Assembly: GCF_012863495.1 (NCBI RefSeq)
Contig: NZ_JAAVJL010000001.1
Location: 3,095,501-3,159,500 of the forward strand
Direction of reading: 5' to 3'
Origin: Pseudanabaena yagii GIHE-NHR1
Lineage (GTDB): Bacteria > Cyanobacteriota > Cyanobacteriia > Pseudanabaenales > Pseudanabaenaceae
Length of the DNA stretch: 64,000 nt
The notes beneath the pieces are model-generated. The model ran no database searches and was not told the DNA's origin. It was given only the letters and a program-made list of their open reading frames with translations. The position numbers and the translations under genes are program-made. Positions 45,391 through 55,132 of the stretch are shown here, piece after piece; within the stretch, counting starts at the first letter, position 1; each line of letters begins with the position of its first letter.

Positions 45391-48234
45391 AGGTACTACA
45401 GACACAATCAGGAGATTGTCGGGTTGTAATAACTCCTTAGCAGCGCGATTAACCTGTTCTAGGGTTACGGACTGGATGCGTTGTGGATACTTGTAAAAAT
45501 CACCCACTGGTAAGCCGTAGATTTCATCGCTGAGGAGAGATTCGGCAATGCTATCAGGATCAGCAAATTCCGTGGAGAAATTATTAATCAAGCTCTTTTT
45601 GGCAACATCAAATTCCGCTTGGGTGATGCCCTTATTCCGCACATCCTTGAGAAGTGCTACCGTGGCAGCGATCGCCTTTTGTGTATCCTTGCCACTAGTT
45701 TGCATCTGCACGATAAATGCGCCCTGTGGTGGTCTACCCGCTTGGAAATAGCTATAGATGCCATAGGTCAAACCAAGGCGATCGCGAATTTCTGTACCGA
45801 GACGACTTGCTAGGGTATCACCGCCGAGGACTTGGTTTAACACCAATGCAGGATAGTACTGAGGGTCAGAACGGGAAATACTGGGATGTCCCATGATCGT
45901 AACGGCTTGGGTCTTACCAGCGAGAGATTCTTGTTTCTCTGTGGTTTTGGCAATCTGCTCTACTTTAGGATATTGAAACTTAGGAGCTTTGCCATTAGCT
46001 TTCCAATTGCCAAGTTTCTCTTCAAGCAACTGCTTAACTACGGCTGGATCAAAATCTCCCGTCAAAGTGAGAATCGTATTATCAGGACGATAATAGGTTT
46101 TATAGAACTTCGCTAAATCTTCTCGCTTTAAAGATTTCAGTGATTCTTCCGTTTTCATCGCATTAAAGGGATGACCTTTGGGATAGAGCGTTGATTGGAA
46201 GATCCGCCTTGCTAGGGAACCGGGGCTATCGAGTTCGGATTTAAAGGATAATAAATTGCGCTGAAGGTTCAGATCAAATTCTTTCTCAGGGAATGTGGCA
46301 TTTTGCAAGAGATCGGCTAATTGATCGATCACAATCGGTAAATCCTTTGCCATCGCAATTCCCGAAACGCCAACACTTTCACGTCCTGCCGAAAATCCTA
46401 ATCTTGCGCCGAGATTTTCTAAGCGAGAGGCAAGAGTAAGCGCATCTTTAGAAGTTGTGCCATTTGTGAGATTTTGAGCAGTAATACCAGCTAAGCCAGC
46501 CTTCTTAATGGAGTCAAATCCTGCCCCTGCCTTGATTTCGCCAACGAGGGTGACACTGGGGGTACTGCGATCGCGCAATAGTAGCACCTTCAATCCATTC
46601 GCTAGGGTAAATTTATCGGGCTGTACCGCAGTTGGGGTTCCTGCCTTGGCAATCAAAGCACTCTCTGGCAAATACTTAGCAACTTCCGCAGGATCGACGG
46701 GAGAGCTAGGTTTAAAGGCTTCCGATGAATGGGAATTGCTAGGCGTTGTCCCTGCACCCTCCGTGATCACCGATGGCTCAAAATATCCAACCACACGGCG
46801 ATCGCTTTGGAGATATTGCTTCGCGACACGCTGTACATCGGCAATTGTGACCTTCTCAACTGCATCTAAATAGCGATCGCTATAGCGATAATCCTTGGCA
46901 ATGGTCTGGTTGTAAGCGATCTGACTTGCCTGTGAACCAATATCGCGATTACTCAGGATATAGGTCGCCCGCATACTGACTTTGGCGCGTTCCAGTTCCT
47001 CTGGGGCAATGGGCTGAGTTTGGACTTTCTCGATCTCTTCAAGGATGAGGCGATCGAGATCTTCGAGGGATTTACCTGTGGTTGGGGTGGCACTTACCAA
47101 ATACCAACCAGTGCCAATCTGAGTTGATGAACTGCCGCTAACACTACTGGCTAAACCTGTCTCTACTAAAGCTTGATAGAATCGCGAACTTCTACCCGAA
47201 GTCAGAATATTGTCTAATACATCAACTGCCGCAACATCAGGGCTATCGACATTAGGTAAATTCGGATAAAGCGACTGCAAGAAGGGCACACTTCCTGGTT
47301 CCTTGAGGCGAATTACTTCCTTGCTAGATCTTGGCTCTGGCGGCTGAGGTTTTTGCTTTTGGGCTTCAGGGGAGAGGATGTCTTGGGGTTTGGGTGGAGC
47401 CTTAATTGCACCGAAGATTTCCTTCACTTTTTTGAGCGTAGCTTGTGTCTCGAAATTACCCACGATGACCAAGGTGGCATTATCGGGACGATAAAAAGTA
47501 CGGTAATAATTTTGAATATCTTCAACCGTATAGTTTTCCACTTCAGGACGGTAGCCAATGACTGGCCATCCATAGGAGCTATCGGGATAAGCCGCGAGCA
47601 TTACTTGCCGATATAGTCTAGTACCGGGGTTGTTATTTCCGCCATCTAGCTCTGACAAAACTACGGTGCGTTCACTTTTGAGTTCCTTGTCACCTGCGAC
47701 CGTGTTAACCATGCGATCGGCTTCTAGTTGCAGCATGGCTTCCAGTTTATCGCTGCCAGTTGTGCCGAAATAGGCGGTCATGTCATAGCTAGTAAAAGCA
47801 TTGGAATTACTACCCAAGGCACTAAATAAGCGTCCAAACTGGATCGGACGGTCTTTTGTACCTTTAAACATCAAATGTTCAAGTTGGTGGGAAATACCTG
47901 TAATGCCGCGTTTTTCGTTTTGGGAACCCACGCGATACCAAACTTGGACACTGACTACAGGAGCCGTATTGACTTCCTTAGTTAATACCGTTAGTCCATT
48001 ATCTAAGACTGTTTTAACAACGTCACCTGTCAATGAGTTATTTGATGAGGCAGGCGATCGCTTTAATGTCTTAGCAACTAGATCAGGTTGAGCAGCCTGT
48101 GCTTGACCTCCCCCTAGTTGTAGAAATGATTGCGAAAATAGGGGTAAGTTACCGAGCATCACTACTGCGATCGCTGTAGCTAAGCCACGACTCAAAAAAG
48201 AGAGCATAAAATTACGCTTCACCGAAATCTCCAC
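45385..48234 (-). CDS. M16 (insulinase-family) zinc peptidase, two domains in one chain
   Basis: The 949-residue protein has an N-terminal signal or anchor (about 12-32, then QAQAAQ) and is probably exported. The first half holds the inverted zinc motif: His116, Glu119 and His120 in HQLEHLMFKGT, with the distal Glu in the ERTVVLSELDGG helix. The second half (from about 535) repeats the fold but has AGITAQNLTNGT where the HxxEH would be, so it is the inactive partner. Many bacteria encode the halves as two genes; here they are fused. It degrades peptides, substrate unknown. Confidence 0.9.
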   Translation of the reverse strand: MEISVKRNFMLSFLSRGLATAIAVVMLGNLPLFSQSFLQLGGGQAQAAQPDLVAKTLKRSPASSNNSLTGDVVKTVLDNGLTVLTKEVNTAPVVSVQVWYRVGSQNEKRGITGISHQLEHLMFKGTKDRPIQFGRLFSALGSNSNAFTSYDMTAYFGTTGSDKLEAMLQLEADRMVNTVAGDKELKSERTVVLSELDGGNNNPGTRLYRQVMLAAYPDSSYGWPVIGYRPEVENYTVEDIQNYYRTFYRPDNATLVIVGNFETQATLKKVKEIFGAIKAPPKPQDILSPEAQKQKPQPPEPRSSKEVIRLKEPGSVPFLQSLYPNLPNVDSPDVAAVDVLDNILTSGRSSRFYQALVETGLASSVSGSSSTQIGTGWYLVSATPTTGKSLEDLDRLILEEIEKVQTQPIAPEELERAKVSMRATYILSNRDIGSQASQIAYNQTIAKDYRYSDRYLDAVEKVTIADVQRVAKQYLQSDRRVVGYFEPSVITEGAGTTPSNSHSSEAFKPSSPVDPAEVAKYLPESALIAKAGTPTAVQPDKFTLANGLKVLLLRDRSTPSVTLVGEIKAGAGFDSIKKAGLAGITAQNLTNGTTSKDALTLASRLENLGARLGFSAGRESVGVSGIAMAKDLPIVIDQLADLLQNATFPEKEFDLNLQRNLLSFKSELDSPGSLARRIFQSTLYPKGHPFNAMKTEESLKSLKREDLAKFYKTYYRPDNTILTLTGDFDPAVVKQLLEEKLGNWKANGKAPKFQYPKVEQIAKTTEKQESLAGKTQAVTIMGHPSISRSDPQYYPALVLNQVLGGDTLASRLGTEIRDRLGLTYGIYSYFQAGRPPQGAFIVQMQTSGKDTQKAIAATVALLKDVRNKGITQAEFDVAKKSLINNFSTEFADPDSIAESLLSDEIYGLPVGDFYKYPQRIQSVTLEQVNRAAKELLQPDNLLIVSVVPK

Positions 48235-48297
48235 GAAATACAGACTTTATTATAGTTGTGCTAGCAGACTAGGAAGTTCCCAAGGGCAAAAAGCCGT

Positions 48298-48404
48298 TTT
48301 AAAGATATCCCACTAGAAGTTGAGGTCTTGAGAAATGACAGTAATCGTCCTTTGTATGTCACAGCGATCGGTATCGATGAAGTTGAGGCAAGAGGTTATA
48401 GATA
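48298..48404 (+). pseudogene. possible remnant of a DUF4384-like domain
   Basis: About 34 codons before a TAA read KDIPLEVEVLRNDSNRPLYV and TAIGIDEVEARGYR. This recalls the 'NxSDRPLYV' strand pair in DUF4384 domains of cyanobacterial caspase-like proteins. No start codon or upstream frame exists. The assignment is weak. Confidence 0.25.
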
Positions 48405-48421
48405 ATTCAAATAAAAAATAG

Positions 48422-48473
48422 GGCTTCGACTCCGCTCAGCCAACGTATATAGATGGCTGAGCGGAGTCGAAGC
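48422..48473. repeat. inverted pair of GGCTTCGACTCCGCTCAGCCA repeats
   Basis: Arms GGCTTCGACTCCGCTCAGCC and complement are separated by about 10 bases. It belongs to the family found at 45175-45244. Reading frames across it are artefacts. Confidence 0.75.
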
Positions 48474-48605
48474 CTCTTTTAACTTATTTAGAACTGCTAT
48501 ATATCCAAAAAATACATGGCAATCACCACTTGCCAACCATGTTAAAAGCCGTGGATCGACTCTGTAGAGATGCCAATCCATGAATATTTTTAGATTTTGT
48601 GCCCC

Positions 48606-48674
48606 TAAATATAAAACCTAAAAGCCTGTGGTGCACGCGCAGCGTGCACCACAGGCTTTTAGGTTTTATATTTA
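48606..48674. repeat. 69-bp perfect palindrome
   Basis: Two 33-bp arms, starting TAAATATAAAACCTAAAAGC, pair perfectly around GCA. It sits 93 bp before the DUF3318 gene. Its TAAATATAAAACC ends resemble the TTTATATTTAATT tail of the element at 62066-62140. Confidence 0.85.
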
Positions 48675-48767
48675 TTTGAAATAACAAAAGTACAAGTCGT
48701 TAAAACTTATACTAAGATCTAGATTTAGTGACAAGTCCTTCAAAACTCTGAACTTTGACGAAGATTC

Positions 48768-49397
48768 ATGCCATCTCCAACTTCTTCCCTCCGAAATACC
48801 TTTGCTAGAACTGAGATTCGTCGCCTGCAAGATCTGCTCCCCCCTGAGCTACAAGCATGGGTAAAAGTCCTGAATGCCGATGGTGTCCGCCCTCCACTGA
48901 TCGCCTGTGAAGAAGCTGGCGGCGATGAGGTAGTAATTTTGGTCGATATGGTGCGCTGGGAACGGCTGGCTGAAGATCAGCGCAATCTCCTATATTGGCA
49001 TGAGGTTGCTCGTATCCAGAATGACGCAGTGCCCAAGGATGGTTGGGAGGTTGCAGCCCTAGCGATCGGACTTGGTGGTGCAGTTGGCGAGTTATGGGTA
49101 CAAAATGGTTTGCTATTTGTGCTGGCTCTGGGTATTTGCGGTGTTGCAGGTTTTCAACTCTGGCGCAAAGGTACAAGCAAAAAAGATATTCGCAATTTAA
49201 TTGAGGCTGACCAAGGTGCAATTCGCTTAGCCGTGCGTAATGGCTATCCTTTGCCTGCGGCTTACAAGAGTCTAGGCAGTGCATTAAAAATTATGCTTAG
49301 TGATGCGTCTAAGGGGCGATCGCGGACATTAATCGAAAAGCGTCTTGATGCTCTGCGCTCTGAGGCAAATAAAGCAAGACGTAATTACGAAAACTAA
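48768..49397 (+). CDS. DUF3318-domain protein
   Basis: The 209-residue protein is a conserved cyanobacterial family of unknown function. It has an N-terminal region resembling an M48-like zinc peptidase helix without the full HExxH motif (LLYWHEVARIQND), two membrane segments at about 95-135 (VAALAIGLGGAVGELW and LLFVLALGICGVAGF), and a basic C-terminal helix (RSRTLIEKRLDALRSEANKA). Confidence 0.82.
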   Translation: MPSPTSSLRNTFARTEIRRLQDLLPPELQAWVKVLNADGVRPPLIACEEAGGDEVVILVDMVRWERLAEDQRNLLYWHEVARIQNDAVPKDGWEVAALAIGLGGAVGELWVQNGLLFVLALGICGVAGFQLWRKGTSKKDIRNLIEADQGAIRLAVRNGYPLPAAYKSLGSALKIMLSDASKGRSRTLIEKRLDALRSEANKARRNYEN

Positions 49398-49435
49398 ATA
49401 ATAAAAGAGGACGCTTTGCGTCCTCTTTTATTATT
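49397..49435. terminator. hairpin terminator between convergent genes
   Basis: Perfect arms AATAATAAAAGAGGACGC and complement (TTT loop) lie between DUF3318 and the response-regulator gene. Confidence 0.85.
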
Positions 49436-49451
49436 TAGGGATTTGCGCTGA

Positions 49452-50606
49452 CTATAGATTAAATTCAACTTCTAATAGGGACAAATCATCCTCAAAGGGG
49501 CGATTATTAGCGGCTTCCTTGACGCAAGATAAGATGTATTCAATTCTTGATGAGCGATCGCTGGGAATGCGGATAAAAGTATCGATTAACGCATTAAATC
49601 CCCAAATACTTCCATCTTCCTGTGGTAACTCATAAACACCATCGCTAAATAGGTATAGTCTGCTATTGGTATCAATTTCACAAACCTGCTCCTGATAGCT
49701 AATATCAGGCATCATTCCAATGGGCAAACCAGAGGTTTTTAATAGCTTGATTTTCGGCATTTCTTCGCTAGAAATCAGCACCGATGGTGGATGCCCAGCG
49801 CTTGAATACACTAGTTGATGTGTTTGCTTGTCATACACGCCATACCAAATAGTGAAATACATATCATTATGTACAGACATCTGAAATGTATTATTGAGGT
49901 CAGCTAAGACTTCGCTAGGACTATAGAAATTTGTAGTGTTTTGGGAGGTGCGACTATGCCTCAAACTGCGGGTACGCATCAGATTTAAGACAGAAACTGA
50001 CAGTAACGCCGAACCAACCCCATGTCCTGAAACATCTAGTAAATAAAATGCTAGATGATCGCTATCGAGCCAGAAATAGTCGAAACTATCACCACCAAGC
50101 TGCGTTGATGGCAAAAAGCTAGATTGAATTGCGATGTCCCCTTCAAGTGGTTCAGGTAAAAGCGATCGCACATATTGTGAAGCCTGAAATAATTCTTGCT
50201 CGATTACTTGCTTTTGCCTTTGGAGTTCTTGGGTGGCTTGATAGAGCCTTAGTCCAGCCCTGACCCTTGCCCGTAATTCATTAATTCTTGGCGGTTTACT
50301 TAAGAAATCGTCTGCCCCCATTTCCAAACCACGAACCAAGTCTCCCTCTTGATCCCGTGCGGTCAGTAAAATCAGGTAAATATTAGATAATTCAACATTA
50401 CTCTTGATCCGATTACATACCTCCAGACCATCCATGACTGGCATCATCCAATCACAAATAATCAGAGATGGATGTAATTCTTTCGCCTTAGCTAAGCCTT
50501 CCTCGCCATCTTTTGCCATAGCTACTTCATAGCCCTGTCCCTTGAGAAACTTCTGAAGGGTCAGTCTGATGGTTGGATCGTCATCAATGATGAGAATTTG
50601 AGGCAT
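49452..50606 (-). CDS. response regulator with PP2C-type (RsbU/SpoIIE) phosphatase output
   Basis: The 384-residue protein has an N-terminal receiver domain (1-120; phospho-acceptor Asp52 in IICDWMMPVMDG, Lys in DDFLSKPP). A coiled-coil linker follows (about 130-150), then a C-terminal serine phosphatase domain with GGDSFDYFWLD, LLDVSGHGVGSALLS and LFSDGVYE. Such proteins link a histidine kinase to partner-switching control of an anti-sigma or STAS protein. No cognate kinase or STAS gene lies next to it. Confidence 0.92.
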   Translation of the reverse strand: MPQILIIDDDPTIRLTLQKFLKGQGYEVAMAKDGEEGLAKAKELHPSLIICDWMMPVMDGLEVCNRIKSNVELSNIYLILLTARDQEGDLVRGLEMGADDFLSKPPRINELRARVRAGLRLYQATQELQRQKQVIEQELFQASQYVRSLLPEPLEGDIAIQSSFLPSTQLGGDSFDYFWLDSDHLAFYLLDVSGHGVGSALLSVSVLNLMRTRSLRHSRTSQNTTNFYSPSEVLADLNNTFQMSVHNDMYFTIWYGVYDKQTHQLVYSSAGHPPSVLISSEEMPKIKLLKTSGLPIGMMPDISYQEQVCEIDTNSRLYLFSDGVYELPQEDGSIWGFNALIDTFIRIPSDRSSRIEYILSCVKEAANNRPFEDDLSLLEVEFNL

Positions 50607-50701
50607 ATTGATGTGTCAGGCTTACAAGACACTTACATTATTGGCTCATGTCAACAATGTAAGTGTATAAAATTTAGTTTCTAAAGTAATTCCTAAATAA
50701 T

Positions 50702-51250
50702 TTATTCATCAATTGCAAAGGATTTCGCAACTCTGGCAAATAAATCCTTGACTTTTTCCCAGCGTCTTTCTGAGCTAGAAATACTGAGAGTATAGAGATT
50801 ACCGCGATTGGTCGATACGGTTACAAGATCATGGCGAGGTTCACCCTGTAAACGTTTAACCGCATATTCAAAGGTGTAATAGCTGCGATCGCCTACTTCT
50901 CTTTGCTCAGCATTTAGAAGTTGTGCTTGCCGCCCTGAACCTTGTGGGGCAACGACTCTCTGCTGCACGCGTAAACCAATTGCTTCAGGCTCGCCAATTT
51001 CCTCTAGTGATTTCACGGTTTCTAGTTTGCTAATGGCAATAGATACATTTTCTGAAGGTTCGATGATGTCATGGAACAAAATATCGATCGCCGAATTTCC
51101 TTTTGTTTCTGTCCAACCATTGGGGTATAGAAATCGATAGCCGTCCTTACTATCTGCAAATGGAACTAAGCCACTTGTAGGTGTACTAGCACAACTGGTC
51201 AGCAAGAGGGCAAACACCACAAGCAAGGTAGAGACAGCACGTTTGAGCAT
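50702..51250 (-). CDS. CyanoP, PsbP-like lipoprotein of photosystem II
   Basis: The 182-residue protein has a signal peptide with lipobox LLLTSCAS, so it is lipid-anchored, presumably on the lumenal side of the thylakoid. The mature domain has the PsbP fold signature: YRFLYPNGWTETKG near the start, NVSIAISKL, and YTLSISSSERRWEKVKDLF near the end. CyanoP assists photosystem II assembly. It is a single-gene unit. Confidence 0.9.
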   Translation of the reverse strand: MLKRAVSTLLVVFALLLTSCASTPTSGLVPFADSKDGYRFLYPNGWTETKGNSAIDILFHDIIEPSENVSIAISKLETVKSLEEIGEPEAIGLRVQQRVVAPQGSGRQAQLLNAEQREVGDRSYYTFEYAVKRLQGEPRHDLVTVSTNRGNLYTLSISSSERRWEKVKDLFARVAKSFAIDE

Positions 51251-51686
51251 AATTCAGAATATTAAATGAAATAAATAGAGGATGAATTGCGAATAAATTG
51301 CGAAAACCCTGACAAAAATCTTATCAAAAAAAATAGCTGGTAAAACCTGCTGGCAACTACCTTGTTTGATCAAGCTAAGTCAATACCTAGGATACCTTAA
51401 TGCACAGGCTTCTAATGTAAATGGTTTTAATATCCGCCATTCTTAGGATGAGACGGACTTTGCAAATTACTTTGGGGTTTATTTAATTTTGATCGCCTAA
51501 GCGCTAGGTATTTTTAACTAATGTAAAGTATTACATCAAAAGATTACGCTTCGTATCCAACCATCGAGGGCATTAACCCTAGTATGATAAGTTCTATATC
51601 GAAAGTCATAGAAAAGACTTGATTTAAATCAAATAAATTCAGCATCATCTTTAAAAGTTTAAATTTAGTTTACATTCACATAGTTT
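51251..51686. other. intergenic region
   Basis: No gene or strong hairpin is seen in these 436 bp. It contains the CyanoP promoter on the minus strand and the leader of the 68-residue gene on the plus strand. Confidence 0.45.
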
Positions 51687-51893
51687 ATGAGAGGTAACGT
51701 GGTGACTAGCAACAAATCTGTAGAACTGCAACAAGGTGATCTCAGCGAATACGTCGCACATTTGCAATTACATATGGCTTTGCAAGCCCGTAACCTCGTC
51801 CCGAATTTGAGCAGCGATCGCACTCAGGATAGCCGTAGCAGAATGCTATCGCGCACTCAAGCGGATTTCGAGAGATTGGCTTCTCGCCTATAG
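51687..51893 (+). CDS. small protein of unknown function
   Basis: The 68-residue protein (GTG at 51702, VTSNKSVELQQ, is an alternative start) is mostly helical, with SEYVAHLQLHMALQARNL and a C-terminal TQADFERLASRL. A hairpin terminator follows directly, which supports a real gene. I do not recognise a family. Confidence 0.55.
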   Translation: MRGNVVTSNKSVELQQGDLSEYVAHLQLHMALQARNLVPNLSSDRTQDSRSRMLSRTQADFERLASRL

Positions 51894-51897
51894 TTGC

Positions 51898-51927
51898 AAA
51901 AAGAGGTGCTTTGCGCCTCTTTTTTTA
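51898..51927 (+). terminator. hairpin terminator
   Basis: Arms AAAAAGAGGTGC/GCGCCTCTTTTT around TTT, ending in T7, follow the 68-residue gene. Confidence 0.8.
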
Positions 51928-51946
51928 TGTAGACATTTTATGTAGA

Positions 51947-51966
51947 CAAGGGGCTTAAGCCCCTTG
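51947..51966. repeat. 20-bp perfect palindrome
   Basis: CAAGGGGCTTAAGCCCCTTG lies between the terminator and the next hairpin, followed by TTTTC. Weak second terminator or repeat. Confidence 0.55.
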
Positions 51967-51998
51967 TTTTCAAATTTTTGGCACAATAGAAAAGTAAG

Positions 51999-52033
51999 AT
52001 CAAAGGGAGTCAGCTTTGCTGACTCCCTTTGAT
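51999..52033. repeat. hairpin immediately upstream of mutS2
   Basis: Perfect 16-bp arms ATCAAAGGGAGTCAGC and complement with a TTT loop end 25 bp before the mutS2 start. The position makes it part of the mutS2 leader rather than an ordinary terminator. Confidence 0.65.
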
Positions 52034-52058
52034 GAAGAAAAGACTATTTTGAGGTGTC

Positions 52059-54107
52059 ATGCAGGCTGAGACGTTAGAACTGTTGGAGTGGAATCGGCTA
52101 TGTCAGCATTTATCAACATTTACAACGACGAAGCTGGGGGCGATCGCGGCGGTACATTTGCCGATACCCGATCGCTATGATCAGACATTAGAGCTATTGA
52201 CTCAAACTAAAGAGGCATATTCCCTTGAGGAACGCAATGCTGGGGTGTCTTTAGATGGGATTCAGAATATTACTGAGGCGGTATTACGGGCGGAGAAACA
52301 GGGGATTTTGTCCGCAGGTGAGCTATGGGCGATCGCCACGACTTTGGCAGGGGCGCGAAATTTGCGCCGACAGTTAGACAATGCGGATTACTGTCCAAAT
52401 TTGCAGATTTTAGCTAGCGAATTGCGGACTTATCCTGATGTGGAGCAGGAAATTTATCGCTGCATCGATGAAGGGGGCAATGTTTTAGATCGGGCTTCGG
52501 TACGTTTGGGGGAAATCCGTGATGAGTTAACCTCCGTGCGCGATCAAATTTTGACCAAGTTGCAAAATATCATGCAGCGCAATGCTAGCTCTTTGCAGGA
52601 GCAGATCATTACCCAACGCAACGATCGTTATGTGCTTTCGGTCAAATCGCCCCAACGCGATCGCATTCCGGGGGTAATTCATGATACTTCCAGCACAGGT
52701 ATGACATTATTTGTCGAGCCGAATTCGATCGTGCAGTCTAATAATCGCTTGCGGCAACTCCTGAAAATGGAGCAGGCCCAAATCGAAATTATTTTGGAGA
52801 ATTTGAGTGCCAAGGTAACGGCGATCGCTGAGGATTTGCAGAAATTACTGATTATCGTCACCAAGATTGATTTGGCAGTAGCAAGGGCAAGGTATGCCTA
52901 TTGGTTAGGCGCAAATCCACCCCACTTTACTGATCATGAAGCGATCGTGCTCCGTCAGCTACGACATCCTCTATTAGTTTGGCAACAACGCAACGAAGAG
53001 GGACGCGAAGTTGTACCTGTGGATGTATTGGTATCCCCACAGATTTCCGTAGTTGTAATTACGGGACCAAATACAGGTGGTAAAACGGCAACTTTAAAAA
53101 CCTTTGGCTTAGCCGCATTAATGGCAAAGGCAGGCATGTATATTCCTGCGAAGGAACCTGTGGAATTGCCTTGGTTTGATCTTGTCCTTGCGGATATTGG
53201 TGATGAGCAATCACTCCAACAAAATCTCTCGACCTTTTCGGGACACATTCGCCGCATCGGTCGCATTCTTGATGCGATTTCCCCACAATCCCTAGTACTA
53301 CTCGATGAAGTTGGCGCAGGGACTGACCCCTCCGAAGGCAGTGCGATCGCTACAGCACTATTGGAATATCTGGGAGAACATACGCGCCTCAGTATTGCCA
53401 CTACTCACTTTGGCGAACTCAAAGCCCTGAAATATCAAAATCCCAAATTTGAGAATGCTTCTGTGGAATTTGATGATGCCTCCCTTGCACCGACCTATCA
53501 TTTGCTATGGGGGATTCCCGGACGCTCGAATGCTTTGGCGATCGCAGGGCGCTTAGGTTTGCCACAGGATATTCTCGAAGCCGCTCAAGTGCGTGTGGGC
53601 ATTGGTTCGGCAGAAATGAATGAAGTGATCGCCGAACTCGAAGCACAGCGTCGCGAACAAACGCAAAAAACACAGGCAGCCGCGCATTTATTAGCGGAAA
53701 CTGAACGCTTGCATCGAGAAATTCTGGATCGTGCGGAAAAAATGCGATCGCAGGAAAAGGAATTACGTGAGCGTCAAGAGAAGGAAGTCCAAGCTGCGAT
53801 CGCGCAAGCTCAAAAGGAAGTCGGTCGAGTGATTCGCAAATTGCAAAAAGGAGAACAACTAGGCGAACAAGTCGCTGCGGATGTGCAACGCACTGAGCAG
53901 AGAATTGAGGAATTAACGAAGCGTCATATGCCCGTAATCCATGAAGAGAAAATCGAGGTAAAGGTGAAAGTAGGTGATCGCGTTCGGATTCCCAAATTTG
54001 GCAAAATCGCTCAAGTTCTCACCGCTCCCAATAGCTCTGGTGAGTTTTCAGTACGGCTTGGTACAATGAAATTATCAGTTAATGTGACGGATATCGAGAT
54101 AATTTAA
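52059..54107 (+). CDS. mutS2: MutS2 family ATPase lacking a C-terminal Smr domain
   Basis: MutS2 proteins bind branched DNA or collided ribosomes. The 682-residue protein has the core and lever helices (about 1-320), Walker A GPNTGGKT (about 337-344), Walker B LVLLDEVGAGTDPSEGSA and the THFGELK switch, then a long charged coiled coil (about 520-630) and a small KOW-like beta domain at the end. Most MutS2 proteins are 780 or more residues with an Smr nuclease domain; here the chain ends at VTDIEII and no Smr sequence follows. Confidence 0.93.
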   Translation: MQAETLELLEWNRLCQHLSTFTTTKLGAIAAVHLPIPDRYDQTLELLTQTKEAYSLEERNAGVSLDGIQNITEAVLRAEKQGILSAGELWAIATTLAGARNLRRQLDNADYCPNLQILASELRTYPDVEQEIYRCIDEGGNVLDRASVRLGEIRDELTSVRDQILTKLQNIMQRNASSLQEQIITQRNDRYVLSVKSPQRDRIPGVIHDTSSTGMTLFVEPNSIVQSNNRLRQLLKMEQAQIEIILENLSAKVTAIAEDLQKLLIIVTKIDLAVARARYAYWLGANPPHFTDHEAIVLRQLRHPLLVWQQRNEEGREVVPVDVLVSPQISVVVITGPNTGGKTATLKTFGLAALMAKAGMYIPAKEPVELPWFDLVLADIGDEQSLQQNLSTFSGHIRRIGRILDAISPQSLVLLDEVGAGTDPSEGSAIATALLEYLGEHTRLSIATTHFGELKALKYQNPKFENASVEFDDASLAPTYHLLWGIPGRSNALAIAGRLGLPQDILEAAQVRVGIGSAEMNEVIAELEAQRREQTQKTQAAAHLLAETERLHREILDRAEKMRSQEKELRERQEKEVQAAIAQAQKEVGRVIRKLQKGEQLGEQVAADVQRTEQRIEELTKRHMPVIHEEKIEVKVKVGDRVRIPKFGKIAQVLTAPNSSGEFSVRLGTMKLSVNVTDIEII

Positions 54108-54228
54108 TTCACTTCCATCAATGGATTCGATAGTAGGATGGGTGTTGAGAAATTTTTCGGTTTAGCGATTCTGTAGCATTTATAATATAACAACTACAAG
54201 CACCTTGCATCTTGAGAGACAAAATCTG

Positions 54229-55053
54229 ATGAAGTTAATAACGGAAAAGGCTGAGTTATTCTTCGATTTAATGTGGTCATTACAGTTTTTTATCAATACA
54301 GAATTAAAGATTCTTACAAAGATAAAAAACCGCAAAGAGTATGCTGCATTACCGCAAAAAGATAAACAAGTTGTAAGAGAAAAGATCTATGAGCAGCCAG
54401 AACTAATAGATAAATATATTGCTAGTAATCCAGATAGACTTAATGACAATCATCTATCCATAATAAAACAATGGAAAAACTTTATAAAGGGTGATTTCTA
54501 TATAGAGCGATATCTGAAAAATCATGCGATATTTGTTGGTGATAATAATGTCTATGGTGTTCTAGGGTTGCATGATGCATTTGATCATTTATTCCCCAGC
54601 AATTACTTGCCAATATATGTAAAAACGATACTTCTGCCATTTCAAGGGAGAATTGTTTACGATGGACTAATGCAGGTTTATCAAGTTTCTTTTGGTGGCG
54701 GTATTAAGCGATCTTTGTCAGAAACTTATATGCAGGCAAAACAAAATAATAAAATTATTACGACCTTAGAAAAAACAAGGGTAAAGATCGAGAGCAAGGC
54801 TTTTGTAGAAGTAGAACAAGAAAATATTTGGACTAATGAGATTGAACAGCTTAAATCATTGTCAAAAAAGCTAAAGGGTGGGGATGGACAACCAGCCATT
54901 AACAGTCCAGTATTTAGTTTAGTTAAGGCAAGTATAGCTTTGGCAGATAAAGCATTGTTTGATCCATCAGATATAGACGCTCTAACGAAAGAACTCCAAA
55001 AAGTTGAAAGAGCAGTCAGGAAGGTTGAGAACACATTAGATCGGATGCTTTAG
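54229..55053 (+). CDS. unknown protein upstream of the CHAT-NTPase-TPR gene
   Basis: The ATG at 54229 gives 274 residues; a TTG at 54205 would add eight. I do not recognise the family. The N-terminus is helical (ELFFDLMWSLQFFINTELKIL), the middle has GDFYIERYLKNHAIFVG and VYGVLGLHDAFDHLFPSNYLP, and the C-terminus is a long charged, heptad-like helix (LTKELQKVERAVRKVENTL). It precedes the CHAT gene by 79 bp on the same strand and might form an operon with it. Codons are more A/T-rich than in mutS2. Confidence 0.65.
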   Translation: MKLITEKAELFFDLMWSLQFFINTELKILTKIKNRKEYAALPQKDKQVVREKIYEQPELIDKYIASNPDRLNDNHLSIIKQWKNFIKGDFYIERYLKNHAIFVGDNNVYGVLGLHDAFDHLFPSNYLPIYVKTILLPFQGRIVYDGLMQVYQVSFGGGIKRSLSETYMQAKQNNKIITTLEKTRVKIESKAFVEVEQENIWTNEIEQLKSLSKKLKGGDGQPAINSPVFSLVKASIALADKALFDPSDIDALTKELQKVERAVRKVENTLDRML

Positions 55054-55132
55054 CGTCAAGTCGATTTGCCTGCGACTGAATTATTATTAGCACTAGGCTT
55101 GAATAACTATTTTTTATAGTGGGATTTGTGCG

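Noticed and set aside
48396-48581. 61-codon open frame on the minus strand
   Set aside because: It runs through the inverted TTCGACTCCGCTCAGCC repeat and has no homology or ribosome-binding site.
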